DNA from: CBDHDJ01 sp965261645
GTDB taxonomy: Bacteria; Pseudomonadota; Alphaproteobacteria; SHVV01
DNA length: 64,000 bases
Assembly (NCBI GenBank): GCA_965261645.1
Contig: CBDHDJ010000001.1
Span: 290,277 to 354,276 of the forward strand
Direction: 5' to 3'
Part shown: one piece after another, positions 1 through 9,547 of the stretch
Position numbering within the stretch: position 1 is the first letter of the stretch
How the letters are laid out: the number at the start of each line of letters is the position of its first letter
Program-made: the position numbers and the translations under genes
The notes under the pieces: model-generated
What the model was told of the DNA's origin: nothing
The model's database searches: none
What the model saw: only the letters and a program-made list of their open reading frames with translations

Positions 1-405
1 GATGATGCGGCCCCATCGATTCTTCATCATCGAACGGAGCGCAGCGCGGGTCAGCTTGAACGGTGCGCCGAGATTGACGTCGAGGACGGCCTGCCAATCC
101 TCGTCCTTGATGCGGAGCGCCAGATTGTCACGCGTGAGACCCGCATTGTTCACCAGGATGTCGAGCCCGCCCAGCGCCGATTCGGTCTCCTTGATCAGCG
201 CGTTGGCGGCCGCCGGATCTGCGAGATCGGCGGGCACGGCCTGGCTGCGCTCGCCCAACTCGCTGGCCAGAGTCTCCAGTGCTTCGCGCTGGCGTCCGGA
301 AAGCGCGACGCTGGCGCCGGCGGCATGGAGCGCACGCGAGATGGCGCCGCCGATGTCGCCCGAAGCTCCGGTGACCAAGGCCCGTCTGCCCGCCAATTCG
401 AACAT
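1..405 (-). CDS. fabG: 3-oxoacyl-ACP reductase FabG, 3' part outside window
   Basis: NADPH-dependent reduction of 3-oxoacyl-ACP in fatty acid elongation, cytosolic. The 135 visible codons give a short-chain dehydrogenase N-terminus: the nucleotide-binding TGASGDIGGA loop near residue 12, then DILVNNAG with the structural Asn-Asn-Ala-Gly motif, then the VNLGAPF helix. The catalytic YxxxK lies beyond the left edge. The ATG at 405 has GAGG eight bases upstream and lies 11 bp after the fabD stop, so fabD-fabG is probably one transcription unit. An Asp stands where many family members have Gly in the nucleotide loop (SGDIGG); this variant occurs among SDRs and does not argue against function. The FabG assignment rests partly on the fabD neighbour, since SDR proteins alone are hard to tell apart. 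Confidence 0.9.
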   Translation of the reverse strand, partial: MFELAGRRALVTGASGDIGGAISRALHAAGASVALSGRQREALETLASELGERSQAVPADLADPAAANALIKETESALGGLDILVNNAGLTRDNLALRIKDEDWQAVLDVNLGAPFKLTRAALRSMMKNRWGRII

Positions 406-416
406 GTCCCGATCCT

Positions 417-1358
417 CTAGATATGCTTGCAAAAAGCCTCGATGTCCGCCGGTGTCTGCAGCGACACCGCGTCGAGATCACGGTCAATGCGCCGGGTCAG
501 CCCGGTCAAGACCTTGCCGGCGCCCAACTCGGCCAACGTGTGGACGTCATGATCGCGGAGGTAAAGGATGCTTTCGCGCCAGCGCACCATGGCGCACACC
601 TGCTCGACCAGGCGCTGGCGAATGTCCTCCGGCTTGGTGACCGCAGCAGCGGTCACGTTGGCGACCAACGGCACGATCGGCATCGTGATCGCGATCTCGT
701 CCAACGCCTCGGCCATCTCTTCGGCGGCCGGCGCCATCAACGGCGAATGAAACGGCGCGCTCACCGGCAAAAGAATCGCGCGCTTGGCGCCACGCTCACC
801 GGCCAGCTCGACCGCCCGCTCGACCGCCGCCGCCGCGCCGCTCAGAACAACTTGCTCGGGCGCATTGTCGTTGGCCGCGACACACGCCTCGTCCTGGGCT
901 GCCTCCGCAGCGATCGCTCGTGCTTCTTCGAGCGATACCCCGAGTAATGCTGCCATCGCGCCCTCACCGACGGGGACCGCGCGCTGCATGGCGTGGCCGC
1001 GCCGTTTCAGGAGCCGCGCGGTATCCTCCAAACTGAGGGCACGCGCCGCGGTTAGCGCCGAATATTCGCCGAGCGAGTGGCCCGCCACGTAAGCGCACGC
1101 CTCAGTCATCTTGACCCCACCGTCGATCTCCAGAACGCGCGCCACGGCCAGGCTCACGGCCATCAGCGCAGGCTGCGCGTTTTCGGTGAGGACGAGGTCC
1201 TCTTCGGGACCCTCGAACATGAGCCGCGACAGGGTTTGCTTGAGCGCTTCGTCCACCTCCTGGAATAGGTGGCGCGCGGTCGGGATGGCCTTGGCAAGCT
1301 CCTGGCCCATACCGACGAATTGCGATCCTTGGCCGGGAAAGACGTAGGCGCGCGTCAT
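417..1358 (-). CDS. fabD: malonyl-CoA:ACP transacylase FabD
   Basis: Transfers malonyl from CoA to acyl carrier protein to start fatty acid elongation. The 313-residue product is of normal family length. It begins with the FPGQGSQ motif, has the nucleophile Ser95 in GHSLGEYSAL and the catalytic His204 in APFHSPLM. I chose the ATG at 1358 over an in-frame TTG two codons upstream because it gives the usual MTRAYVFPGQG start; no strong Shine-Dalgarno sequence is visible for either. fabG follows after 11 bp. The reading frame is intact, unlike several neighbours. Confidence 0.96.
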   Translation of the reverse strand: MTRAYVFPGQGSQFVGMGQELAKAIPTARHLFQEVDEALKQTLSRLMFEGPEEDLVLTENAQPALMAVSLAVARVLEIDGGVKMTEACAYVAGHSLGEYSALTAARALSLEDTARLLKRRGHAMQRAVPVGEGAMAALLGVSLEEARAIAAEAAQDEACVAANDNAPEQVVLSGAAAAVERAVELAGERGAKRAILLPVSAPFHSPLMAPAAEEMAEALDEIAITMPIVPLVANVTAAAVTKPEDIRQRLVEQVCAMVRWRESILYLRDHDVHTLAELGAGKVLTGLTRRIDRDLDAVSLQTPADIEAFCKHI

Positions 1359-1689
1359 GACCAACTGCGCATGATGACGGTATCAGACCGGAGCCGAAAA
1401 AGACCGGCGCGCAAGGCACGCCGGACGCTACCGCGGAACGCGAGCGGCGGCGGCGCGCGCCATATTTTCTTGTGCCTCACGGTCATCGCTGTTTTGTATA
1501 ATGGTTCGAGGTCATGGAGACCAGCACCAACCGGCCGCGATAGGGCGAGGACGCGCGGATGGGCCGGATGATCACGGCCGGGTACCGATGGTGCAAAGAC
1601 GGGCGTTGGGGTAACGGGCGGGTGGCACGAATCTACGACGCGTCAGGCGGCCCTCGGTCCAGCTCCCCAACCGAGTCGGGACAGAGACA
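1359..1689. other. intergenic region, fabD and cyclase-like gene divergent
   Basis: No convincing gene. It must hold the fabD promoter on the minus strand and the promoter of the plus-strand gene starting near 1690. I could not pick out -35/-10 boxes with confidence. Confidence 0.5.
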
Positions 1690-2854
1690 TTGACGACGGC
1701 AACGGACACTGAGCTCACGCCTGAGCAGCGGCGCGAACTTGATATCGCGCTCCGCAAGGTATGGCGCCTTGGCGCCAACGTGATCGTCGGCTGGCGCGCG
1801 CTGCCGTTCGGCATCGAAGTGCTCCACATCACGAGCTACGATCTGCCGAAGCTCGCCAAGCAGCACGCCGACCTGCTCGACTTCGACCGCTATATCGGGA
1901 GCGAGGAAGCATTCAGTAACCTGGTCAGTGCCGGGTGCAAGACCGAGATATTGAGCCTGTCGTTCAGCCGGTCGACCGGCAGCGATGCGCGTTTCGCCAT
2001 CAATGACACTATCCGCTACTACACCGTCACGCACTTCGATTGCCGGACCATCGCGCTTTACGACATCGTCAGCTTCTCGGTCCACTCGCCGTTCGAACAG
2101 ATCACGCAGGTCAACGTGCTTTCGCACTACATCAGTCTGGCCGCGCAGCGCTGCAAGTCACTCGGCATGCCCATCGACCTCTCCATGACGACGACCGGCG
2201 ATGGGTTCTATGTGTGGAACCGCAACGTCGGCCTGTTGGCCGACATCGCCCTTTATAACGCGACGCTACTTGCGCTGGCCTACAACGCGGCGGCCCGCCA
2301 GCTCGCCAACACCGAAACAGGTGCCCCGCCTGCGCTGCGGCATTCATTTCGGCAGCCATTACGAGTACTACCAGGGGAGCGGCGCGCGCAGTGACAACAA
2401 CGGTTTCATCGTCGGCGACGTCACCATCAATCTGGCGCGGCTGATCTCAAAGGCGCAGACCAACCAGCTCCTGGTTGGCAGCTACACGCGCACCTTCACC
2501 GACATCGACGAACAGTGGCGCGATCTGATGGGCGTCCCCACGATCGACACACCGACGTTCATGGCGCTAGCGCAAAACGAGCAGAACAAGTTGGTCGGTC
2601 TGCCCGTGCCAGGCGGCAAGATCCGGTCGGTCAAGGCGTATTTTACGGGTCCCCGCGTGTCGGAGAACGAATTCTCGATCCGCAAATACTACGTCAAGGA
2701 CAAACACGGGATCGAACACCCCTGCTTCAACGCGAAGTTCAACATGACGACCTCGTCGAACGAGAATATATTTTTCGGGCTCTTGGACAAGGATCTGGAC
2801 AAGTTCGACGCCCGCGTCGACGAAGACGAAGACATTACGATTCGTGTGATCTGA
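1690..2854 (+). pseudogene. class III nucleotidyl cyclase-like protein, frameshifted
   Basis: Two overlapping frames together encode about 388 residues resembling the class III adenylate/guanylate cyclase catalytic domain. The first frame has a metal-site-like segment (ALYDIVSFS) and TTTGDGFYVW, matching the usual D-x-x-G-F-S and GDG positions. The second frame continues with LRCGIHFG, then GDVTINLARLISKA and QLLVG, the usual cyclase order. Removing one C from the CCCC run at about 2322-2325 fuses the frames. The C-terminal 120 residues are not recognised. The start is uncertain: TTG at 1690 is the first plausible codon. The substrate cannot be told; such domains also occur as non-cyclase effectors. 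A sequencing error is as likely as true inactivation. Confidence 0.6.
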
Positions 2855-2880
2855 TCATCGCGGCAGGGGCGCGCGCGGCG

Positions 2881-4032
2881 TCACTCCCACTTGGTGCCTT
2901 CGGTGCTGCAATCCGAGAAATTGGTGTGCGTGAGGTTGGCGCCGGCAAGACTGGCATTATCGAGATTGGTTCTCAGCGTCCGCCCGGTAGGCTTGTCGTC
3001 CTTGCTCCTGACCTCGATGGGGCCGAAGATGGCGTGACTGAGGTCGGCCTTCTTCAAATCGGCCCCCGCCAAGGCCGTCCCCAGCATCATGGCGCGCTGG
3101 AGGTCGGCGCCGTGCAGGTCCACTTCCTCCAGATTAGCCATCATCAAGACACAGTTGGCGAGCTTGGCGCCGGCAAAATTCGAGCGGCGCAACACCATGC
3201 CGCTGAGATTCCATCCGCTGAGATCGACGCGGCTCAAATCCTCCTCCTCGAGAACGCCGCGTTGTCCGTGCTTGCCGCCGGACTCGATCCACAACTTGTG
3301 CTCCTCGATCACGCGGCGGAAATGCGGTGGCAGGTCCTTGACCTTGCGCAGCATGTGCACGCCACCGAGATCGCATTTGCTGAGATCGACGCCCTGCAGA
3401 TCGGCGCCATCGAGGTCCGCCTGCTCGAAGTTGATGCGATCGGTCACCGCGCGCTTGAGGTTGGCGCCACGGAGGATCGTGTTTTGAAACTGCGCATCGT
3501 TCAGTTGGGCGCCGGACAGGTTGGCTTCGCTCAAATCGGGGTCGCGGAAATTCGTGCGGCTGAGATTGGCGCCGGCGAGCTTGGCGCCTTTCATGTTGGC
3601 GCCGATGAAGCTCGTGCCCTGCAGGTTCGCCCCGGAGAGCTGGGCCCGGGCGAGCGAGGCAAAATCGAGGACGCAATCGGTGATATCGGTGGTCTTCTGT
3701 CCCAGGGTGGCGCCGTCCGATCCCATGATGGTGCCGCCGCGAAAGTCGGCGTCGTTCAAGTTGGCATGATTGAGGTTGGCGCCGGTCAGAACCACGCCGC
3801 GCATCACCGCCTTGCTGAAGTTGGCATGGCTCATGTCGGCGTGCGACAGATCGGCGGCAAACAGGTCCGCCTCGGCGAGATCGGCGCGCTGGAGAATCGT
3901 CTTGCGGCAGATCGCCCCGACGAAGATCGCCTGTTTGAGATCGAGATCCGAAAAATCGAGGTTGGCGAGGTCCGCGTGCGAAAAATCCGCCTTCTGCCCG
4001 GTCGCGTTTTTCGCGAGCCACGCATGGTGCAT
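2881..4032 (-). CDS. pentapeptide-repeat protein
   Basis: The 383-residue product is built from A(D/N)LxX pentapeptides (for example ADFSHADLANLDF, ANLNHANLNDADF), predicting a right-handed quadrilateral beta-helix. Two repeat blocks (about residues 12-215 and 270-375) are separated by a non-repeat spacer containing FRRVIEEHKLWIESGGKHGQ, which resembles the short helical cap seen before repeats in this family; a similar segment (LEMHHAWLAKNATGQ) lies at the N-terminus. Function is unknown; some relatives mimic DNA or protect gyrase, but nothing here shows that. An in-frame stop upstream limits extension; an overlapping frame opening at 4114 could be the original N-terminus if one base is missing. 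It converges on the cyclase-like gene with 26 bp between the stops. Confidence 0.85.
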   Translation of the reverse strand: MHHAWLAKNATGQKADFSHADLANLDFSDLDLKQAIFVGAICRKTILQRADLAEADLFAADLSHADMSHANFSKAVMRGVVLTGANLNHANLNDADFRGGTIMGSDGATLGQKTTDITDCVLDFASLARAQLSGANLQGTSFIGANMKGAKLAGANLSRTNFRDPDLSEANLSGAQLNDAQFQNTILRGANLKRAVTDRINFEQADLDGADLQGVDLSKCDLGGVHMLRKVKDLPPHFRRVIEEHKLWIESGGKHGQRGVLEEEDLSRVDLSGWNLSGMVLRRSNFAGAKLANCVLMMANLEEVDLHGADLQRAMMLGTALAGADLKKADLSHAIFGPIEVRSKDDKPTGRTLRTNLDNASLAGANLTHTNFSDCSTEGTKWE

Positions 4033-4245
4033 TTCGAGCGTCTGCAGGACCGAGAGTCTCGGTAGTCGCCTTTACCCTCGCCGGCTCGTCCGTCCGTCCT
4101 CCAGCTTCACTCATGCCCTACCCATTTGTGACTGAGCGAATTATTAGTCTCTAATTTACAGAAAATTGGCGCCCAAAGCAGCCGCTAAATTGGCTGTTAC
4201 AACAATATTCGTCGCCAATAGTCGCGGGTAGGTAGGGGATTATAC
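4033..4245. other. AT-richer intergenic stretch
   Basis: No gene is visible. Composition drops noticeably in GC around 4135-4250 relative to the flanks, compatible with a promoter region for the pentapeptide-repeat gene and/or acquired DNA. Confidence 0.4.
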
Positions 4246-4530
4246 TTAGTAGACTCGGGGAATAGCCTGAGGCCGCCACCATTGAGACCTGGAATGTTGC
4301 GTGCCTATCCGGTTAACGCACACACCCACAACATGTAGTGTATCCTGTCGCACGGCAGGGAAGGGTAGCCGCTGCCGCAATGGGGATTCGATCTGGCAAA
4401 TTTCTGATTGTGCTGAAGTCCGAACGTGGGTTTGATTCACTTTACGCACTGAACATCGGGGGACAGATTGATGAAGACCAAGGAAAAAAGGAAGAAACCC
4501 ACGGCCAGACGGGAAGCTGCTGATGAAAGA
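4246..4530. mobile_element. remnant of IS end fused to hsdM
   Basis: This stretch replaces the 3' part of hsdM. At 4301-4332 it contains, in inverse orientation, a sequence closely similar to 54453-54480 at the end of the IS1595-family element (shared core is roughly GTGGGTGTG, then GT, then AACCGGAT and GGCA). A Lys/Arg-rich 33-codon frame begins at 4470 on the plus strand but I cannot identify it. The simplest reading is a decayed IS1595-like element that truncated hsdM. Confidence 0.35.
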
Positions 4531-5301
4531 GCTATGGCCGACGCCGCCGTCGCGAATGCCCGCTTGTTGTAGTCCTGCCCATAGACGTAGAGCTGCGCGG
4601 CGGCGTGATGCTCGCGCATGTACCGCTGTGCTTCCGCGAAGCATACCGCCCGTGCCGCATGCAGGATCAAGCATCCGCATTACGGTGCCGGGCTTGCTGA
4701 GCAGGTCGTCCGCGTCCATGAAAAGGAGGTCGACCATCAGGTGGATCACTTCCCTCGGCGTGAAGTGATCGCCCGCCGTCTCGTTCGCCAGCTCGTTGAA
4801 ACGCCGGATCAGGTTTTCGAACACGAGGCCCATATCCCGGTTCGCCACCTTGCTCGGATGAAGATCGACGTCGCAGAATTCGCTGACGACGAGATAGAGG
4901 ATGTTGGCTTCGCGCATCCTCTCGATCTCGTTTCCGAATTCGAAATAATCGAAGATGCGGCGGACGTTTGCGGAAAAGCCGTTGATATAGCTGGTCAGGT
5001 GCTTGTCGATGTTGTCGGGGTCGCCTTTCAGGCGCTGGAAGTCCAGGCCCGACCGGTTGTGGAACCGATGGCCCGACGCCTTGTTCAGAATGCGGTCAAG
5101 GGCATCGTCGGTCAGCTTGCCGGTCTTTCGACGCTCGTACTCCGCCAGGACCTTTGCTTTCGTGTCGGCGAGCACGCAGTCGAACCGACGCAGGACGACA
5201 AGTGGCAGCATCACGCGCTCATACTGCGGCGGCCGGTAGGGACCGCGCAGCAGGTCCGCGATCTGCCAGATCAGGTTGGCGAGATCAGAGTGGCTCGCCA
5301 T
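4531..5301 (-). pseudogene. hsdM: type I restriction-modification methyltransferase subunit HsdM, truncated and frameshifted
   Basis: HsdM is the N6-adenine methyltransferase subunit of type I systems. The N-terminal helical HsdM_N domain (MASHSDLANLIWQIADLLRG) is present, followed by GDHFTPREVIHLMVDLL and the SAM-binding motif I DPACGTGGML. Directly after motif I one extra base near 4638 shifts the frame; the shifted frame continues correctly as AEAQRYMREHH and YGQDYNKRAFATAAS, then similarity ends near 4531. The NPPF catalytic motif and the rest are absent, so it cannot methylate. hsdS and hsdR are not in the window. A Phd-type gene ends one base before this start. Confidence 0.85.
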
Positions 5302-5302
5302 G

Positions 5303-5554
5303 TCAGATCACCTTTTTCGACGGCTTGCTGGACCGTTTCTGTTTTGAGACCAACTTCCTGTCCCCCTCAAGCTTTTTGGATTTCGAAGCGGAAGCCTTCG
5401 TACCCGCCTTGCCGCAGAGGCGCTCATACTCTTCGACAGCGATAACCACGACGACGGATCGCCCGTACTTTTCGATGGCGACGGGCTCGGCCCTTGCCAG
5501 ATCGATGAGCCGACCGAAGCCGTTCTTGGCGTCGCGCGCCGACATGCGCTGCAT
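5303..5554 (-). CDS. Phd/YefM-family antitoxin-like protein
   Basis: The 83-residue product has the typical prevent-host-death N-terminus: MSARDAKNGFGRLIDLA, then EPVAIEKYGRSVVVVIAVEEYERL, a small DNA-binding fold that represses its own operon. The tail is Lys/Ser-rich and probably disordered. No toxin partner is adjacent; the next gene, one base downstream, is hsdM. Phd-like proteins immediately upstream of type I methyltransferase genes are a recurring arrangement, so it more likely regulates the restriction operon than neutralises a toxin. With hsdM broken it may be an orphan. Start at the ATG at 5554; a second Met three codons later is also possible. Confidence 0.8.
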   Translation of the reverse strand: MQRMSARDAKNGFGRLIDLARAEPVAIEKYGRSVVVVIAVEEYERLCGKAGTKASASKSKKLEGDRKLVSKQKRSSKPSKKVI

Positions 5555-5632
5555 GGATCATCCCCCAGCCAGTTGGAGCTACTTTAGCCATCAATTTCGC
5601 GGCTTGATAGGGAGGTGATGGACCGGCGTTGG

Positions 5633-5792
5633 TCAGGCAAATGCGAGGGTTCGCCTTTGTTCCGTCCATTCGGTCGGGATCGGTCCCAGAAGGGCGTCCA
5701 TCCGCAGGCCGGCCGGCTGCCTTCCGTCGAGAATCGCCTCGACGATGTCCGGCGCGAGAAGGGTCAGGCACGTTCGCATCACCGGTAGCGGA
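5633..5792 (-). pseudogene. C-terminal fragment of a serine-recombinase-type protein
   Basis: About 45 residues reading LTLLAPDIVEAILDGRQP, then RMDALLGPIPTEWTEQRR. The phrase LAPDIVEAILDGRQP is characteristic of the C-terminus of resolvase/invertase-type recombinases in alphaproteobacterial mobile regions. The catalytic domain is absent. The reading frame continues upstream to 5923 but that part is not recognisable and overlaps the IS630-A end. Confidence 0.6.
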
Positions 5793-5894
5793 CAAGTACC
5801 TGAATCATATACACGAGGTGCGGCAACCCGAGGGGTCGTTGCGGTGTGTCGCCTGCGTGACTCGATCGAACGACGCGGCCTGACACAGCACTTA

Positions 5895-7055
5895 TACCAA
5901 CGGCGCAAAATTCTGACTCGCAAGGGATTCCCTTTTTGGGCTGGATGTGATTCAAGGCTGGCGAAGGAGATTCGCCATGTCAGTATGCATTGCTCTTCGG
6001 GACGACTACGACAGCATTGAGCTCCGGTGTTTGGCCAAGCACAGTCGCGATCCCCGCCAAGTTCGCCGGCTTTTGGCCTTGGCGGCGGTTTACGACGGCA
6101 TGAGCCGAGCGGAAGCCGCTAAGGTCGGCGGCATGGATCGCCAGACGCTGAGAGACTGGGCGCACCGCTTCAACGATGAAGGGGCAGACGGCTTGAAGAA
6201 CCGTCCCGGTGCGGGCCGCCCCCGGCTCTTGACCGACGAGCAGATGGGCGAACTGTCGGTGATCGTCGAAACGGGCCCCGATCCAAAGATTGACGGTGTG
6301 GTTCGCTGGCGGCGGGTTGACCTGAAACGGGTGATCGAAGAACGCTTTGGCGTGATCTATAGCGAGCGGGCGATCTCCGACCTTCTCGTCGCGCTGTCCT
6401 TCTCCCACATCAGCGCCCGGCCGCAGCACCCCAAGCAGGACCAGCGGGTGATCGAGGCGTTCAAAAAAACTTCCCCCGCACGCTCGCTGCCCACCTAGCC
6501 GGTCTGCCCAAGACCAAGCGGGTCGAGATCTGGTTCCAAGACGAGGCCAGGCTGGGACAGAAGAACGGGCGTGTGCGCATTTGGGCGAAGAAGGGAACAA
6601 GGCCACGCCTGCCCGCCGATCAGCGCTACACGAACGCCTACCTCTTTGGCGCAATCTGTCCCATGGGAGCCAAGGGTGCCGCTCTCATGCTCCCCTTCGC
6701 CAACACAGCCGCCATGCAGATGCATCTCGACGAGATCAGCTGCAACGTCGCCGCCAAGGCCCATGGCGTCGTCCTGATGGACCGCGCCGGGTGGCACAGC
6801 ACCGACCAGCTCAAGGTCCCCAAGAACCTCACCATCATCCTGCTGCCATCGCGCTCGCCCGAGCTGAACCCGGTCGAGAACATCTGGCAATACCTCCGCC
6901 AGAATTGGCTCTCTAACCGCGTCTTCGAAGATTACGACGCCATCATCGAGGCCGGTTGCCAAGCCTGGAACAAACTAATCGACCAGCCCGAGACGATCAT
7001 GTCCATCGGAATGAGAGATTGGGCGATTTCAGGTCAATAATTAGTGCCGTTGGTA
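5895..7055 (+). mobile_element. IS630-A copy 1 (1161 bp)
   Basis: IS630-family element with inverted ends CCAACGGC and GCCGTTGG each bordered by TA, the family's target dinucleotide. It is the same length (1161 bp) as the three other copies, at 45310-46470, 46757-50680 (interrupted) and 50684-51844. This copy lies in plus orientation, between the recombinase fragment and the ISKra4 fragment. Confidence 0.92.
5977..7040 (+). CDS. IS630-family transposase, two frames joined by -1 frameshift
   Basis: DDE transposase of the IS630/Tc1 group. Frame A (5977-6498) carries the helix-turn-helix region (SRAEAAKVGGMDRQTLRDWAHRF) and winged-helix part; frame B runs to 7040 and holds the catalytic core: WFQDEARLGQ (first Asp), VLMDRAGWH (second Asp), and SPELNPVENIWQYLR (final Glu). 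The join is at an A7 run at 6463-6469, where a -1 slip gives FKKNFPRTLAAHLAG. The same run is present in all copies, so this looks like programmed frameshifting rather than error. Start at ATG 5977, preceded by AAGGAGA six bases upstream. Confidence 0.88.
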
Positions 7056-7125
7056 TTAGGACGGTTTGCCGTATCCGGCGCTCTGCCATCATCGATGCGG
7101 CCTGCAGCAACTTGGTTCGTTGAGT

Positions 7126-7907
7126 TCAGGCAGCGATTGCCATGGCTGCTGCACGTGGACTGATGTTGTCGTTGGCCGGTGTGTCGGTTGCGCTGATCAG
7201 CGCGCGGAAGGTCAGAACAGCCTGTCCACCGACGATCCGCCAGCGCATGCCGGAGCGCTTCATGCGCTGTGTCACCAGGGTTTTGTTGGCAGCCTCGACC
7301 ACGCCTGAGCCGATGGCGATGCCCTCTTCCTTCAGGGCGTGGTAGCGCATGCGATGGCGATGATTGCGGAAGAAGGCGAGTTCCCGCTCGGTCTCGGCCC
7401 GGTCCGGCGCAGCGGCGGCATCGCGAAGGTGGCGCAGCGCCCGGATCACCTTGGCGACGCCACGGGGATCGTGACGTAGGATCTCGCGGTACTTCTCGAA
7501 CCAGCCGGGCGCCACGGCATGGTCGGACGCGGTTTGCAGATGTTCGCAAGCATGCCAGAAGTCGATCACCTCGGTTTCGGGCGACAGGGTCTCCAGGAAG
7601 GTCCAGTTGTCGGCGGCGCCATCGGCGATAGCGACGATCCCGATCTCGGGGCGTGCTCGCCTGATGTGTGCGACTTCGCTTGCAAGCTGCGCCTTCAGCG
7701 TGAGCTTGCCGCTCTCCGGCATGCGGCCGAGATAGAGGGTCTTCAGGCGCTTGCCCTCGGCGTTGTGGAAGGAGACCGTGCCGCAGGCGGCCTCGCGCCA
7801 GGAGGCCTTGGCGCGACCGTCCTCGCCGGGTCTCAGCGGCACCATGACGCCGTCGAGGGAGACCGAGGCGGTGGTCGCGTCCTGCGGTATGCCCTCGGCC
7901 TCACGGA
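7126..7907 (-). pseudogene. ISKra4-family transposase, C-terminal part only
   Basis: About 260 codons of a DDE transposase: SLDGVMVPLR, then IADGAADNWTFLE, then VIDFWHACEHL, and the C-terminal GSGVVEAANKTLVTQRMKRS, which is the characteristic ISKra4 (TIGR02594-like) ending. The frame is open back to the junction at 7908, where IS6 copy A starts, so the N-terminal half has been removed by that insertion or a later deletion. A Met at 7845 would give a 239-residue piece but it lacks the first catalytic segment and is very unlikely to function. Confidence 0.8.
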
Positions 7908-8493
7908 GGCCTTGTCAGAGCAAATTGGCTTGAGCCACCTGGCGAGGTCCCTTAGCGTCTAGAAATGCAAAATCCCTTCCGATATTTCAACAGTTCACCC
8001 GAGATCATCCGGCTCACTGTGATGATGTATGTCCGGTTCCCGCTGTCGCTGCGGCAGGTCGAGGACCTGCTGTCCGAGCGTGGCATCAACATCTGCCACG
8101 AGACCGTGCGGTACTGGTGGAACCGGTTCGGTCCGCTGTTTGCAGCCGAGATCCGGAGGCGTCGGGTTCATCGTCATTGGTATTCGAACTGGCGCTGGCA
8201 CCTTGATGAGGTGTTCGTGCGGATCAACGGGAAGACCTGCTATTTGTGGCGCGCCGTTGACCACGAAGGTGAAGTGCTTGAGGTTTTTGCAACGAAACGG
8301 CGGGATCGCAGGGCCGCACTCAGGTTTCTGAAACGCGCGATGAAGCGTTATGGCCGGCCAGCTTCGATCGTCACGGACGGGCTTCCGTCCTACCGGGCTG
8401 CCATGACTGTGATCGGCAATGCGGCCGCCCGGACCTGCGGTCGTTGGCTCAACAACGGGGCCGAGAACTCGCACCAGCCGTTCCGATGACGGG
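7908..8493 (+). mobile_element. IS6-family element copy A, 3'-truncated
   Basis: Begins with the same GGCCTTGTCAGAGCAAATTG terminus as copy B at 30050. The right part is missing: similarity to copy B stops at GACGGG (8493), exactly where IS3 copy 1 begins. Confidence 0.85.
7965..8489 (+). pseudogene. IS6-family transposase, truncated with premature stop
   Basis: Product begins MQNPFRYFNSSPEIIRLTVM and has the IS6 core RWHLDEVFVRINGK (first Asp), IVTDGLPSY (second Asp) and ENSHQPFR, ending where the final catalytic Glu-containing RRRE should follow. Compared with the intact copy at 31556-32251, codon CGA after HQPFR has become TGA (8487-8489), and the rest is deleted. Not functional. One coding difference upstream (Asn for Asp in GINICHE) also distinguishes it from copy B. 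Confidence 0.88.
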
Positions 8494-8565
8494 TGTCCGT
8501 CATCAAAACAAATGGGACTGTTGAGCGTGTTTCATAGGGAGGATCTGGCTCATCTTTGTTTGATG

Positions 8566-9547
8566 TTAAGCCGCTTGGCTTTGATGGTTCAAGCGGCGGT
8601 TTTGGGGGGTCAGTTTTTTGATCTTTTTTTCTCTTTTCGATGATGGCGGTGTGGCGTCCAAAGTAGGCGTCGGCTGGAGTTACGTTGCCGATGCTCTCGT
8701 GGTAGCGTTGGTTGTTGTAGTGATCGACGAAGGCGCTGATCTGGTTTTCGAGATCGCCGGGTAGATAATAATTTTCAAGCAGGATCCGGTTCTTCAGCGT
8801 TTGATGCCAGCGCTCGATCTTGCCCTGGGTTTGCGGGTGATACGGTGCGCCCCGAACGTGATCCATACCGTGGTCCTCGAGCCATTCAGCCAGATCGCCG
8901 GAGATATAGGACGAGCCGTTGTCGCTGAGCAGCTTCGGCTTGTGGACGACATTGGCGCGATTGCAGCCTGAGGCTTCTAGCGCCAACTTCAGTGTTGCCG
9001 TCACATCGTCCGCCGTCATGTTGGTGCAGAGCTTCCAAGCAATGATGTAGCGGGAATAGTCGTCCAGGATGGTCGACAGGTAAAACCAGCCCCAGCCGAT
9101 GACCTTGAGATAGGTGAAGTCGGTCTGCCACAGCTGGTTCGGCGCCGTGGTCTTGTCGCGGAACTCATCGGCTGCCTTGATGACCACGAAAGCGGGGCTG
9201 GTGATCAGGTCGTGGGCCTTGAGAAGCCGGTAAACCGAGGCTTCCGAGACAAAGTAGCCCCTGGTGTCCGTAAACCTGACGGCCAGTTCCCGGGGCGACA
9301 GTTGCGTCTCCTCCAGGGCAAGATCGATGATCTGCCCCCGGACATCATCCGGGATCCGGTTCCACACCCGGCCTGGGCTGCTGTTGCGATCCTAAAGACC
9401 GGCGTCGCCAAAGGCCAGAAAGCGATCGTACCAGCGATAAAAGGTGGTCTTCGGAATGCCCAGCTTGTCCAAAGTGGACCCGACGCCCAGGTGGGACTGC
9501 TCGACCAGGCGGATGATCTCCAGCTTCTCGGATGCGGGATACCTCAT
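8566..9547 (-). pseudogene. IS3-family transposase OrfB, with amber stop and frameshift
   Basis: Integrase-core rve domain with the DDE motif: WQTDFTYLKV, LLSDNGSSYIS and GKIERWHQTLKNR. Two lesions are visible by comparison with copy 2: GAG has become TAG at 9393-9395 (after FGDAGL), and a run of seven T on the plus strand near 8627 replaces six, shifting the C-terminal frame so the copy reads on into neighbouring DNA. The ATG at 9547 overlaps the OrfA stop as ATGA. Inactive as a source of transposase. Confidence 0.85.

Noticed and set aside
2881..4032. 15-bp periodicity resembling a tandem repeat or CRISPR
   Set aside because: The period reflects degenerate A(D/N)LxX codons; there are no identical repeats or spacers.
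2515..4065. 516-codon plus-strand frame
   Set aside because: Antisense to the pentapeptide-repeat gene; its apparent repeats mirror the pentapeptide periodicity.
5303..5554. Complete toxin-antitoxin pair
   Set aside because: Only the Phd-like protein is present; no toxin gene adjoins it.
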